Translations under genes and position numbers: made by a program
Shown: positions 1 to 8,046 of the stretch, piece after piece
Layout of the letters: each line of letters begins with the position of its first letter
Numbering within the stretch: the first letter of the stretch is position 1
Source of the DNA: Desulfocapsa sp.
GTDB lineage: Bacteria; Desulfobacterota; Desulfobulbia; Desulfobulbales; Desulfocapsaceae
Direction of reading: 5' to 3'
Assembly (NCBI GenBank): GCA_024763035.1
Contig: JANTGG010000017.1
Coordinates: 1-34,382, forward strand
DNA: 34,382 nucleotides
Notes under the pieces: model-generated
Database searches by the model: none
What the model saw: only the letters and a program-made list of their open reading frames with translations
Told to the model about the DNA's origin: nothing

Positions 1-9
1 GCCGGCATA

Positions 10-95
10 AGTGCCTTGTTGCTGTCGTTACCATTCAAGGTTTAAGGTCATTTATTTTCTTGTTTTTTATTACAGCTTTTCAGCAGTAAGGCACT
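10..95. repeat. Imperfect inverted repeat / long-loop hairpin at the left edge
   Basis: Bases 10-24 (AGTGCCTTGTTGCTG) pair with bases 81-95 (CAGCAGTAAGGCACT). As RNA all 15 positions can pair, two of them as G-U wobbles. The 56-base loop is AT-rich. It could be the remnant of a small inverted-repeat element or a structured 3' UTR of a gene lying left of the window. The tail of such a gene may be the open frame ending in TAA at 43-45, but too little is visible to call it. Confidence 0.35.
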
Positions 96-227
96 AATAT
101 CACCAGATAGTGAGGTACGAGATCTTCGAGGCAACAATACAGATTTACCACTCATCACCGGTGTCAGGTTTGATTTAAACAAACTTTAATGGTGACTTTG
201 CTACAAATCAGGGCAGGTATAAACGAT

Positions 228-968
228 ATGGAACGATTCTCCAGAACACGCTGTTTTCTCGGCGAGGAAAAATTCAAAAAACTGCAGAAAGCAGCGGTGA
301 CCATCGTCGGACTTGGTGCAGTGGGCGGATATGCTGCAGAGGGGCTGGCACGGGCTGGCGTGGGCAGATTGCGGCTGGTGGATTTTGACACCATTCAGCT
401 CTCTAATATCAACCGGCAGATACTGGCACTGGAAAACAATATTGGTCAGGCGAAAGTTGCTGTTGCCAGAGATCGTATCCGGCAGATCAATCCGAAATGC
501 CGGGTGGATGCTCTGCAGGTCTTTGCCGCAGAAGAGAGTCTTGATAAAATCCTCACCCCGAAACCGGACTTTCTCATCGACGCCATCGACTCCCTGAACC
601 CAAAAATCCAACTCCTGAGCGGTGCCTACAGACGAGATATCCCCATATTTTCATCCATGGGGGCTGCTCTTCGTACTGATCCTGCAAAGATCAGTACTGG
701 TGATATCATGACCTCAAACCACTGCCCGCTGGCAAAACATGTGCGTAATCGTCTGCGCAGACATGGTATCGAGGGCGGAATTGACTGTATTTATTCCACC
801 GAACGGGTAATTTTTGACTATCAGGGACCGGAACAGACAGAAACACCAGCATCAGAATATGAAGATCGGGGAAGAAAACGTAATGTACTGGGTTCCCTGC
901 CAACTATAACAGGAATTTTCGGGTTAATACTGGCAAATGAAGTTATTCTTCGCCTGACACAGGAGTAA
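228..968 (+). CDS. tcdA: tRNA threonylcarbamoyladenosine dehydratase (TcdA/CsdL, ThiF-MoeB fold)
   Basis: TcdA catalyses ATP-dependent dehydration of t6A37 to cyclic ct6A in ANN-decoding tRNAs. The 246-residue product is an E1-like enzyme. It has a Rossmann nucleotide-binding motif GLGAVGG near residues 28-34, an acidic turn LVDFD, the SNINRQ adenylation loop, and DAIDS. The late motif GGIDCIYSTE matches the GVDCVFSTE region of E. coli TcdA, which separates it from ThiF and MoeB. No Cys pairs for the structural zinc of MoeB are seen. I chose ATG 228 because homology begins there (MERFSRTRCFLGEEKF) and a weak GGCAGG lies upstream. An in-frame ATG at 189 would add 13 unlike residues and has no ribosome binding site. 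It stands alone on this strand, convergent with the small gene ending at 986. Confidence 0.9.
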   Translation: MERFSRTRCFLGEEKFKKLQKAAVTIVGLGAVGGYAAEGLARAGVGRLRLVDFDTIQLSNINRQILALENNIGQAKVAVARDRIRQINPKCRVDALQVFAAEESLDKILTPKPDFLIDAIDSLNPKIQLLSGAYRRDIPIFSSMGAALRTDPAKISTGDIMTSNHCPLAKHVRNRLRRHGIEGGIDCIYSTERVIFDYQGPEQTETPASEYEDRGRKRNVLGSLPTITGIFGLILANEVILRLTQE

Positions 969-985
969 TCGAATCGTCCAGGAAA

Positions 986-1258
986 TCAGGGGGTACCAGC
1001 GGACAGGAAAGAAACAACCGCCACCCCGGCATCCTCAAGGAATTTCTTCGTTTTACTGCACACAGGAGCACTGGTTTTCAGCACAACTTTTGCCGACGGC
1101 TGTACCCGCCGGATCTTTTCATATTTATCAACAATCTTCCTGCCGTCTGCCATGATGATGCGACTTTTGCGATCCACAACAATGGCAAAGCCAGTATCGT
1201 CAAACTGCTCCAGAACAGTTCTTGGCGGCAATCCGTAGTCTTTGGCTGATATTTTCAT
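986..1258 (-). CDS. Small conserved-looking hypothetical protein (90 aa)
   Basis: I do not recognise this protein. It is basic and soluble, with no signal peptide or membrane segment. A short central block, FAIVVDRKSRIIMADG, looks like beta-hairpin structure and is followed by a Lys/Arg-rich helix. The second half reads like a Rossmann-type strand-helix-strand (AKVVLKTSAPVCSKTKKFLE then VAVVSF). One Cys is present. It lies 25 bases downstream of the 64-aa gene and in the same direction as hisA, so it is probably the last gene of that transcript. Codon use and reading frame resemble the neighbours. The upstream ribosome binding site is weak (AGAAAAAAG). Coding status is inferred from operon position and the plausible composition. 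Confidence 0.55.
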   Translation of the reverse strand: MKISAKDYGLPPRTVLEQFDDTGFAIVVDRKSRIIMADGRKIVDKYEKIRRVQPSAKVVLKTSAPVCSKTKKFLEDAGVAVVSFLSAGTP

Positions 1259-1283
1259 ACTTTTTTCTGATTAGCACTCAAGC

Positions 1284-1478
1284 TCAGCATTCATGTTTTA
1301 CCAGAAAATCGTGAACCATCTCTTCCATAACGGCAAGCTGATCACGCCCGGTTTCGTGAACGATAATCCAGGAGCAGCGCTGGTACGCCCGATACAGATC
1401 GGCTGGGATTTTCAGTTTGAGTTCCAGCAGTTCTCCGGGAGCATCGCCCCCTTTTTGCTTCTCAAATTTTTCACTCAT
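1284..1478 (-). CDS. Small hypothetical protein overlapping hisA (64 aa)
   Basis: Its ATG overlaps the hisA stop codon by four bases (1475-1478, ATGA-type overlap), a strong sign of translational coupling. The product is a short mixed-charge protein with a beta strand (LLELKLKIPADLY) followed by a helix containing aromatic residues and a terminal VHDFLVKHEC. This resembles small ribbon-helix-helix or antitoxin-like folds in layout, but I cannot assign it to a family. There is no signal peptide or transmembrane segment. The coupling suggests co-expression with the HisA-like isomerase. Function is unknown. Confidence 0.6.
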   Translation of the reverse strand: MSEKFEKQKGGDAPGELLELKLKIPADLYRAYQRCSWIIVHETGRDQLAVMEEMVHDFLVKHEC

Positions 1479-2248
1479 GCCTGCAGATTATTGTTATGAA
1501 AGGCAACAACCTCCCTGTAGGTCATTCCTGATCCTCCAAAGATATCAAGAGCACTGCCGACAGTGGCGTGAAGACGACTGTCGCCCAGCTCTTTAATCAG
1601 CTCCATATCTGCCATATCCTTCACACCGCCGGCATAGGTGGTGGGGAGAGGACACCACTGTGAAAGTTTTTTCACCAGATCAACTTCAATCCCCCGACAC
1701 TGCCCCTCAACATCTGCAGCATGGATAAGAAATTCATCACAGAGTGCCGCAAACTGCTGCAGGACCTCTTCACAGATTACGACATCTGTAAAATTCTGCC
1801 ACCTGTCTGTCACGATATAATAGTCATCACCCCGTTTACGACAACTGAGATCAAGTACCAGATGTTCTTTCCCCACTGCCCGGACAAGCTCTTGCAGGTG
1901 ATCCTGATTCACCCGCCCATTTGAAAAGACATAGGAGGTTACAATCACATGCGATGCCCCTTTATCCAGCCAGTATTTGCCGTTTTCAGCAGTAATTCCG
2001 CCGCCTATCTGCATCCCGCCCTGCCATGCGGCAAGGGCCTCTTCAGCTGCATCATCATTTCCCGGACCAAGTTTTATGATATGCCCACCGCTGAGATTAT
2101 CACTGCGATAGAGATCGGCAAACCATGAGGAAGGATGATCGGCAGTAAAATTGGTTGTCAAGCTGCCGGCATCATCATCTTTCAGGGTCGAACCGACAAT
2201 CTGTTTCACTTTTCCGTTATGGAGATCTATACAGGGGCGAAATTGCAT
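1475..2248 (-). CDS. hisA: Eukaryotic-type HisA: phosphoribosylformimino-AICAR-phosphate (ProFAR) isomerase
   Basis: HisA isomerises ProFAR to PRFAR in histidine biosynthesis (fourth step), using a TIM barrel. The 257-residue sequence follows the fungal/plant HIS6 branch rather than ordinary bacterial HisA. Diagnostic blocks are CIDLHNGKVKQIVG (residues 6-19, Asp8 the first catalytic acid), HPSSWFADLY, HIIKLGPGNDDAA, MQIGGGI, VLDLSCRK (second catalytic Asp), FLIHAADVEG, TYAGGV and a C-terminal SALDIFGG. No other his gene is nearby. A 64-aa gene is coupled downstream. The leader directly upstream of the ATG is a C-rich repeat without a Shine-Dalgarno sequence, which is unusual (see the repeat at 2251-2312). 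Family assignment is confident; that it is the cell's only ProFAR isomerase is inference. Confidence 0.9.
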   Translation of the reverse strand: MQFRPCIDLHNGKVKQIVGSTLKDDDAGSLTTNFTADHPSSWFADLYRSDNLSGGHIIKLGPGNDDAAEEALAAWQGGMQIGGGITAENGKYWLDKGASHVIVTSYVFSNGRVNQDHLQELVRAVGKEHLVLDLSCRKRGDDYYIVTDRWQNFTDVVICEEVLQQFAALCDEFLIHAADVEGQCRGIEVDLVKKLSQWCPLPTTYAGGVKDMADMELIKELGDSRLHATVGSALDIFGGSGMTYREVVAFHNNNLQA

Positions 2249-2250
2249 TG

Positions 2251-2312
2251 GCGGGTTGGGGGGGGTGAGGTTTGCGGTTTGCGGTTTGCGGGTTGGGGGT
2301 TAGGGTTTGGGG
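2251..2312 (+). repeat. G-rich low-complexity repeat with canonical G-quadruplex motif
   Basis: The plus strand is built from G runs separated by short T-rich spacers. A seven-base unit TTTGCGG occurs three times in tandem near 2270-2290. It is followed by four runs of three or more G with 2-3 base spacers (2290-2312), a textbook G4 motif. On the opposite strand it forms the C-rich leader immediately before the hisA ATG, where a ribosome binding site would be expected. No spacer structure suggests CRISPR. Confidence 0.85.
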
Positions 2313-2319
2313 TAACGGA

Positions 2320-2354
2320 AAACGGGTGATTCCTTTTTTTGGAAACACCCGTTT
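2320..2354 (-). terminator. Strong hairpin between the P-loop gene and hisA, possible terminator
   Basis: Bases 2320-2328 (AAACGGGTG) pair with 2346-2354. After one A-A mismatch the stem continues TTCC/GGAA, closing a loop of seven T on the plus strand. Read leftward, the stem is followed by TTTTCC, so it may terminate the transcript of the upstream ATPase gene. The U tract is short, so termination could be partial. It abuts the G-rich repeat. Confidence 0.5.
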
Positions 2355-2389
2355 CAATTTGCTTTTGTTCAGTCTGACTACTGTGAGAC

Positions 2390-3103
2390 TTATGCCTTTT
2401 TGATAAGCATGGTCGCAGGATCAAGTGTCAGAGATTTTCCGGCATCCACTGTGCAGGCAGACGAGCACTTCAGTGTTTTCAGTCTGATCTCCTCCTCATC
2501 CGGAGATATCAGGAGAACGGTGTCAAACAGATCATCCACTTCGTGACAGGGTGCAGGGATGCCATTTTCACTGACCCGATCATCATCCCGATGACTGACT
2601 GCAGAAAACCAGATCATTTTCAGGCCATTTTTTTCCATAAACCCTTTCAGCTCATTCAGAGCAGAAGAACTGTCGGTATCGGTGAAATCAAAGCCATCCA
2701 CAACCAGACAATCCGCTTTAAAAACACCCTGTTCTGCCAGATCAACCATCCGCTCTTCCAGAGTTGCAGGACTGAAGCTGTTTTCTTTGAAGGTCATGAT
2801 CATGCGATTCTGCATAACTTCATTAACAACCTCCTGAAAATCATCGATTTTCTGTTCCTGACTCATCAGATTCAGGATATCCGTATACCAGCTGCTGGTT
2901 TTCTCCAGCCCTTCGCCGATGGCAACGTGAAGGACTTTATTGTCCCGCAGCATGGAATCCATCGCAATCTGCACAAGAATTGCTGTTTTTCCAAGACCGG
3001 CACGTGCCATTACCAGACCGACACGCTGCCCACTGTCACTGTTTTCTTTTTCAAGCCCCAGTGCCCGTAACGGATTGTTTGCTACCAGGTTTTCTTTTCC
3101 CAT
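2390..3103 (-). CDS. RecA/KaiC-like P-loop ATPase of unknown role
   Basis: This 237-residue protein has the core of a RecA-fold ATPase. A Walker A-like loop ARAGLGKT lies at residues 33-40, with Ala in place of the usual first Gly but the GKT intact. A Walker B strand DCLVVDGFDF lies about two thirds along, followed by a helix and a sensor-like strand LKMIWFSAVSH. It has no additional domain, signal peptide or membrane segment. It lies about 110 bases downstream of fusA. I chose the ATG at 3103 rather than 3118 because GAGGT at 3112-3116 sits eight bases upstream of 3103 and overlaps the earlier ATG. KaiC-, RadA- or DnaB-like relatives are all possible; the substrate and partner are unknown. 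Confidence 0.7.
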   Translation of the reverse strand: MGKENLVANNPLRALGLEKENSDSGQRVGLVMARAGLGKTAILVQIAMDSMLRDNKVLHVAIGEGLEKTSSWYTDILNLMSQEQKIDDFQEVVNEVMQNRMIMTFKENSFSPATLEERMVDLAEQGVFKADCLVVDGFDFTDTDSSSALNELKGFMEKNGLKMIWFSAVSHRDDDRVSENGIPAPCHEVDDLFDTVLLISPDEEEIRLKTLKCSSACTVDAGKSLTLDPATMLIKKA

Positions 3104-3111
3104 GGGAATGT

Positions 3112-3116
3112 ACCTC
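3112..3116 (-). promoter_or_regulatory. Shine-Dalgarno GAGGT deciding the ATPase start at 3103
   Basis: Read on the minus strand, GAGGT precedes ATG 3103 by eight bases. The upstream in-frame ATG at 3118 overlaps this site and has no ribosome binding site of its own. Confidence 0.6.
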
Positions 3117-3182
3117 ATTCACTATTTTGTTGCATCAGTACCAGTCGATACTGATCTCACCGGAAGAAACTCATCCGGTACA

Positions 3183-3188
3183 ATTATA
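3183..3188 (-). promoter_or_regulatory. Candidate -10 box (TATAAT) for the P-loop ATPase gene
   Basis: A perfect TATAAT is read on the minus strand just after fusA ends, in a short AT-rich stretch. A -35 match is poor, so this is weak. The leader it would produce contains two small hairpins: CAGTA/TACTG around 3138-3155 and ACCGGA/TCCGGT around 3161-3181. Confidence 0.3.
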
Positions 3189-3211
3189 ATTAACGTCAGG
3201 AGAAAAACAGT

Positions 3212-5293
3212 CTATTGCTTTTTCTCTTCCTGATACTTTTTAATTAACTCTTCACTAACACTCTTCGGAACAGGCTTAAAGCTTGAAAATTCCATGGTAA
3301 ATTCTGCTTTACCCTGGGTGAGTGAACGCAGCGTGGTGGAATAACCAAACATCTCTGAAAGAGGTACATCCGCCTCAACAACAGTGTAGTTTCCTTCCTC
3401 CGTTGTTCCGATAATCATGCCGCGACGCTGGTTGATGCTGCCCATTACAGATCCCTGGAACTCGGAAGGCCCTTCCACGGACACCTTCATGATAGGCTCC
3501 ATAATGGTGGGTTTTGCCTTGAGATACCCTTCCTTAAATGCACCAATAGCAGCAAGTTGGAATGCAACATCAGAAGAATCCACCGCATGAAAAGCGCCAT
3601 CATTAATAACACAGCGGACACCAGTGACAGCAGAACCGCAAAGAACACCTTTTTCCATGCTCTTTTTGAATCCCTTGTCACAGGAAGAGATAAATTCACG
3701 GGGAATGGCACCCCCCACGATTTTATCTTCAAATTCGTACTCACCCTCTTCAAGGGGCTCCATATATCCAGCGACACGACCAAACTGACCGGAACCACCA
3801 GTCTGTTTTTTATGGGTGTAATCAAACTCAGCACGCTGGGCGATGGTCTCACGGTAGGCAACCTGAGGTGCACCAACCTCAACTTCAGCATTGTACTCAC
3901 GTTTCATTCGTTCAATATATACTTCCAGGTGCAGCTCGCCCATACCGGAGATAATGGTCTCACTGGTCTCATGATCAACAAATGTTTTAAAGGTTGGATC
4001 TTCCTTTGTGAAGCGGTTGAGAGCCTTGGACATATTGACCTGAGCCTTATTGTCAACCGGAAGCACGGCAAGGGAGATTACCGGATCGGGAATATGCATG
4101 GAGCTCATGGAGCAGGTCAATTTACCGTCTGTGAAGGTATCGCCGGAAGCACAGTCCACTCCGAACAGTGCCACGATATCACCGGCGCCACAGGAATCAA
4201 TCTCTTCCATATCGTCGGAATGCATCCGAACCAGACGCCCGACTTTCACTTTTTTGCCGGTACGGCTGTTGATAATTGAATCACCTTTTTTCAGCGTGCC
4301 CTGGTAGGTTCGAACGTAAGTGAGCTGACCATAACGACCGTCTTCAAGTTTAAAGGCAAGCACGATGAGAGGATCGTCAGAGTCGTTTGACACAGGAAAC
4401 TCTTCCTCTTCATTGTCCAGATCAAGGGCAAGATTTTCAACATCTGTGGGACAGGGAAGATAGGAATTCACGGCATCAAGAAGCGGCTGGACCGCCTTAT
4501 TCTTATAGGCAGAGCCGATAAAAACAGGAGAAAATTCCAGGGCAAGAGTTCCCGCCCGCACAGCCTCTTTCACCAGTTCAGGGGTGATTTCCGTCTCTTC
4601 AAGCATGGCTTCCATAAGCTCTTCTGAAAACATGGACACTGCGTCCAAGAGCTCTTCACGTTTTTCATCCGCCTGGTCCTGCAGATCGGCAGGAATATCC
4701 TCTTCGCGAATAATCTCGCCATTGTCACCCTCGAAATAGAGTGCCTTCATGGTGACCAGATCGACCACTCCTTCCAGATCATTTTCAAGACCAATGGGCA
4801 GCTGCATCATATGCGCGTTGAGACCAAGTTTGTCCTGAAGCTGTCCGGTAACACGTTCCGGATTGGCACCAGTGCGGTCACATTTGTTGATAAAGGATAT
4901 ACGGGGAACATTATACCGGTCCATCTGCCGGTTTACGGTGATGGACTGCGACTGTACGCCACCAACAGAACAGAGAATAAGCACGGCGCCGTCAAGTACA
5001 CGAAGGGCACGTTCAACTTCCACAGTGAAATCAACATGACCGGGGGTATCAATAATATTGATATCCTTTCCCTTCCAGTTGCAGTATGTGGCTGCCGATT
5101 GAATGGTAATACCACGCTCTCTTTCCAGTTCCATGGAATCCATTTTTGCGCCGACACCGTCTTTGCCGCGTACATCGTGGATGGCATGAATCCTGTCAGT
5201 ATAAAACAGGATGCGCTCGGTCAAGGTGGTTTTCCCTGAATCAATATGGGCACTGATCCCGATATTCCGCACATTGCTTAAATCTACACTCAT
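3212..5293 (-). CDS. fusA: Elongation factor G, spdEFG1 / mitochondrial-EFG1-like subfamily
   Basis: EF-G is the translocase GTPase of the ribosome. The 693-residue protein shows the G domain motifs AHIDSGKTT (P loop, residues 15-23), RGITI, DTPGH and NKCD. Domains II-V follow, including the domain IV block GGSGQFGRV. Ser19 (instead of Ala as in E. coli AHIDAGKT), [27 protein letters not shown] and [22 protein letters not shown] match mitochondrial EFG1 and the spdEFG1 subfamily of spirochaetes, planctomycetes and deltaproteobacteria. In that subfamily spdEFG1 performs translocation and a separate spdEFG2 performs recycling. It is not in a str operon with rpsL, rpsG or tuf. An AGAGG site lies about eight bases before the ATG. 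The leader contains stable hairpins (5322-5404). Confidence 0.93.
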   Translation of the reverse strand: MSVDLSNVRNIGISAHIDSGKTTLTERILFYTDRIHAIHDVRGKDGVGAKMDSMELERERGITIQSAATYCNWKGKDINIIDTPGHVDFTVEVERALRVLDGAVLILCSVGGVQSQSITVNRQMDRYNVPRISFINKCDRTGANPERVTGQLQDKLGLNAHMMQLPIGLENDLEGVVDLVTMKALYFEGDNGEIIREEDIPADLQDQADEKREELLDAVSMFSEELMEAMLEETEITPELVKEAVRAGTLALEFSPVFIGSAYKNKAVQPLLDAVNSYLPCPTDVENLALDLDNEEEEFPVSNDSDDPLIVLAFKLEDGRYGQLTYVRTYQGTLKKGDSIINSRTGKKVKVGRLVRMHSDDMEEIDSCGAGDIVALFGVDCASGDTFTDGKLTCSMSSMHIPDPVISLAVLPVDNKAQVNMSKALNRFTKEDPTFKTFVDHETSETIISGMGELHLEVYIERMKREYNAEVEVGAPQVAYRETIAQRAEFDYTHKKQTGGSGQFGRVAGYMEPLEEGEYEFEDKIVGGAIPREFISSCDKGFKKSMEKGVLCGSAVTGVRCVINDGAFHAVDSSDVAFQLAAIGAFKEGYLKAKPTIMEPIMKVSVEGPSEFQGSVMGSINQRRGMIIGTTEEGNYTVVEADVPLSEMFGYSTTLRSLTQGKAEFTMEFSSFKPVPKSVSEELIKKYQEEKKQ

Positions 5294-5321
5294 GTCTACT
5301 AACCTCTACCAGAGTCTTCCT

Positions 5322-5337
5322 GCCGGGGAAACCCGGC
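5322..5337 (-). promoter_or_regulatory. GC hairpin in the fusA 5' leader
   Basis: GCCGGG pairs perfectly with CCCGGC around a four-base loop. It lies about 28 bases upstream of the fusA ATG. Its 5' arm on the minus strand shares bases with a second stem (GGCTC/GAGCC), so the two are mutually exclusive. A regulatory role is only inferred. Confidence 0.4.
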
Positions 5338-5367
5338 TCAGCCCATATGAGAGCCAAAAAATGAAAT

Positions 5368-5404
5368 AAAAAAATAAGGAGTCACAGCACACTGCAACTC
5401 CTTA
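5368..5404 (-). terminator. Rho-independent terminator or fusA leader attenuator
   Basis: An eight-base-pair stem, TAAGGAGT (5375-5382) with ACTCCTTA (5397-5404), can be extended internally by CAG/CTG. Read on the minus strand it is followed directly by seven U (5374-5368). It lies about 260 bases past the sensor kinase stop and about 75 bases before the fusA ATG. Confidence 0.75.
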
Positions 5405-5663
5405 CTCAACAGTTAACTTTGCATCTCCCGGTTGTATTCACAGCAAAAACAGGAGATTGCCGCCCCGCCACTTTCACTTCACAGCAGGCAAGGCAAGAAA
5501 AACTACACATACTACCTTATTTAGATCAACAGGGGAAGATTTTTTTTCCATAGCCCCGAAAAAGACTCTGGCAAGCCTGAAGAACCCGGCTCTTGGAGAA
5601 ACAATTACTGTAACCACTTAAGGCAATCGCAGGAAAGATCAGTAAAGCACGAAACATAACTGT

Positions 5664-7799
5664 TCAAGTATCATTTGTCACAGAAGCTATTGTCCGCAGC
5701 AGTTCCGTAAAATCAAAAGGTTTACCGATGGCAGCAGAAAAACCATGTTCCGCATAATTCTGCATCACCGGATCAACACTGTCACCACTGCTGGCAATGA
5801 TTTTTGCCTCCTCATGGAACACAGCTATCTCCCGGGCAGCATCAGCACCGCCCATACCATCAGGTACGTTTAAATCAAGAATAGCAACATCAAAAGGTGT
5901 CCCCTCAGCCAGCTGTTCGGAATAACACCTGACAGCCTCCTCTCCATTTGCAACCAGTTCCACCTCATACCCGCCAAGGGTCAGCATCTGACCAATAATA
6001 TCAAGAACAGATTCATCGTCATCCATAACAAGTACACTGCCCTTGCGACTGACAACTGTCTCCCCTTCCGACTTCGCTGTGACATCTTTTAGTGCTGCCT
6101 TTTTTCCAGGTGAAGCAGGAAGATACATGGTAAAAGTTGCCCCGCAGCCCTCAACAGACGCAACCGAGATCTGCCCTTTATGACGCTTTACAACAGAATG
6201 AACAGTGGCAAGCCCGAGCCCGCTCCCCTGCTTGCTGTCACGAGCCTTGGTTGTGAAATACGGATCAAAAATTTTATCCATGATATCAGCAGGAATACCA
6301 TACCCTGTGTCTGACACCTTTACCTGCACATAATACTCAGCCTTCAACCCTGCAATCTCACCATTATTTGTGAAATTACGACAGCTGATATAAACTACCC
6401 CACCTTCAGGCATGGCCTGCTGACTGTTTTCAATCAGATGAGTCAGGGCCTTGCGTATCTGTTCAAAATCCACTTCAGCCAGCCAGAGGTTCTTATCAAA
6501 CTGGTACTCGATGGAAATCTGTTCATCAATAATCGTGGAATTAACGGAATCAGTAACAATATCAGCAACAGATGATAGGCTGCAGGTGGGTGAGGTCTCT
6601 CTGGAAAAATGCTGCAGTTTCTGCGTCAATTCTTTTGCCCGTAGGGACGCCTCCTTTGCCGGAAGCAAAAAAGAGTATGCCGGATGATCCTCATCGATTG
6701 ACGCCATACTCATACTGATATTACCGAGAATTGCCGTAATAATATTATTAAAATCATGGGCAAGACCACCGGTCAGGATCTCGATGGACTGCAGTTTCTG
6801 ATGTTTTAAAATCTGCTCCTCCATCAGTTTGCGCTGACTGATATCATCAACAACCCAGACGACTCCTTTTGTCAAATCCGGTGAGGAGCTGTTATCTATT
6901 GCCTTTCCCGACAAGATACACCAGACGGAACCACCATCTTTTTTCCGCAGCTGATACTCAACGGTCACTGGTGCACCGTCGGCAAGTGCCTCATAATACT
7001 TTTCGCCAAACTCCTCAAAGCGTTCACGGGTAAGGTGCAGTTGCTTCATACTCATTCCCTGCATCACTTCCGGCGATTCGTATTCCAGCAAATCCGCCAT
7101 CCGCTGATTACAACGTGCCAGCCTGCGACCTCCGCGAAGGAGCATAAAACCTGTCATGGAGTTTGAGAAAATCGTCTCAAACTCGGCTGTTCGTTCGGCA
7201 GTTTTCTGCTCGGAGGCGTGCAGAGACTGTATATGCATGGCATTTTTAATGGCTGTGGCAGACTGATTGGCAAGGATCTGGGCAAGGGATCGCTCTTCAT
7301 CGATAAACACCCGTTTTTTCACGGTATGCCCCACAAATACACCGAACAGCTTTTTGTTGTGCATCATGGGTACAGCAATGGCAGAGGTAATATTATTTTG
7401 GAAAATGACTTCAGGGATTGATGTCCTTTTTTCGGTCTGAAAATCCTCTATCACCTCCACCCGCTCACTTTCCATCACAATTCCCGGCAACCCGACGCCC
7501 CTGCACACCGAGAACGAACCCACAAGTCCATCATCAAAACCAATGGTCTCGCTCACTACAAGGGTGCCGGGATCATCCCGGTTCAGGAGCAGAGTGGCAA
7601 AATCAAGGACCAGCAGATCCTTAAACAACTGCAGACAGTTTTTATAAATCTGCGTCAGTTCATGGAAAGAACCAAGTTTCGAGGAAAAATCCTCTATCTC
7701 CTTAAAAACATGAAACTGTCGCCGCAGACTTTCCAGGAGCTCACCATTTTGAGCCCGCAACAGTTTATTTTCCCGCTCTAGCTTTTCCATTGTACTCAT
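5664..7799 (-). CDS. Hybrid sensor histidine kinase: coiled coil-GAF-PAS-HisKA-HATPase-REC
   Basis: This is a soluble 711-residue hybrid kinase with no transmembrane segment. A short N-terminal coiled coil (residues 1-35) is followed by a GAF domain (about 40-190) and a PAS domain (about 205-325). The dimerisation domain has the H box [10 protein letters not shown] with the phospho-acceptor His348. The ATP-binding domain has an N box ([12 protein letters not shown]), G1 (DTGYGIP), F (DPYFTTK) and G2 (GSGLGLA). The C-terminal receiver has acidic DDD and phospho-acceptor Asp642 in [10 protein letters not shown]. No cognate response regulator is adjacent, so it presumably passes phosphate to an unlinked Hpt or regulator. 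It is divergent from the formate dehydrogenase operon, which makes a link possible but unproven. The ligand of the GAF/PAS domains is unknown. Confidence 0.9.
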   Translation of the reverse strand: MSTMEKLERENKLLRAQNGELLESLRRQFHVFKEIEDFSSKLGSFHELTQIYKNCLQLFKDLLVLDFATLLLNRDDPGTLVVSETIGFDDGLVGSFSVCRGVGLPGIVMESERVEVIEDFQTEKRTSIPEVIFQNNITSAIAVPMMHNKKLFGVFVGHTVKKRVFIDEERSLAQILANQSATAIKNAMHIQSLHASEQKTAERTAEFETIFSNSMTGFMLLRGGRRLARCNQRMADLLEYESPEVMQGMSMKQLHLTRERFEEFGEKYYEALADGAPVTVEYQLRKKDGGSVWCILSGKAIDNSSSPDLTKGVVWVVDDISQRKLMEEQILKHQKLQSIEILTGGLAHDFNNIITAILGNISMSMASIDEDHPAYSFLLPAKEASLRAKELTQKLQHFSRETSPTCSLSSVADIVTDSVNSTIIDEQISIEYQFDKNLWLAEVDFEQIRKALTHLIENSQQAMPEGGVVYISCRNFTNNGEIAGLKAEYYVQVKVSDTGYGIPADIMDKIFDPYFTTKARDSKQGSGLGLATVHSVVKRHKGQISVASVEGCGATFTMYLPASPGKKAALKDVTAKSEGETVVSRKGSVLVMDDDESVLDIIGQMLTLGGYEVELVANGEEAVRCYSEQLAEGTPFDVAILDLNVPDGMGGADAAREIAVFHEEAKIIASSGDSVDPVMQNYAEHGFSAAIGKPFDFTELLRTIASVTNDT

Positions 7800-7908
7800 A
7801 ACCGGTTTCTACAACCCATATTCCTGACTTTTCATCACTTCCGGGACGATACCATAACAGGCACCATCTGCCGCACAGCATCACCACAAACAACAGCATT
7901 CAACAAAC

Positions 7909-7936
7909 AGTATCAAATAGGACACCCTGCTGTCAA
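7909..7936 (-). promoter_or_regulatory. Sigma-70-type promoter for the sensor kinase
   Basis: On the minus strand a perfect TTGACA (7936-7931) is separated by 16 bases from GATACT (7914-7909), a four of six match to TATAAT. Transcription would begin about 100 bases before the kinase ATG. Confidence 0.5.
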
Positions 7937-7961
7937 ACCTCTTCATGCGCCGCAGCTTCAC

Positions 7962-7992
7962 TTGACTTTTCCCTTTATTTATCATCTCATAT
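7962..7992 (+). promoter_or_regulatory. Weak candidate promoter of the formate dehydrogenase operon
   Basis: TTGACT (7962-7967) is followed after 19 bases by TCATAT (7987-7992). The spacing is long and the -10 poor, so an activator or another sigma factor may be needed. No -24/-12 element was seen. Confidence 0.25.
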
Positions 7993-8046
7993 TCTTAAAG
8001 AACACGCTATCCATCGACAAGAACCACTCACCAGAGGAAGAAGATC

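Larger units (their letters stand above)
5294..5663 (-). other. Intergenic stretch: structured fusA leader and sensor-kinase 3' region
   Basis: No protein gene is visible in these 370 bases. Reading leftward it holds about 260 bases without recognised signals, then a rho-independent terminator (5368-5404). Next come two hairpins that compete for the same bases: GGCTC/GAGCC at about 5335-5355, and GCCGGG/CCCGGC at 5322-5337. The fusA ribosome binding site follows. No confident promoter for fusA was found between terminator and start codon, so the terminator could instead be a leader attenuator. Confidence 0.5.

Noticed and set aside
189-227. Upstream start ATG 189 for tcdA
   Set aside because: It adds residues unlike the family and has no ribosome binding site; ATG 228 fits the family N terminus.
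2251-2312. CRISPR array or tandem gene repeat
   Set aside because: The units are seven bases long with no unique spacers and no cas genes nearby; it is a low-complexity G-rich tract.
3557-4279. Rightward frame of 240 codons inside fusA
   Set aside because: It is antisense to conserved EF-G sequence with no recognised domain.
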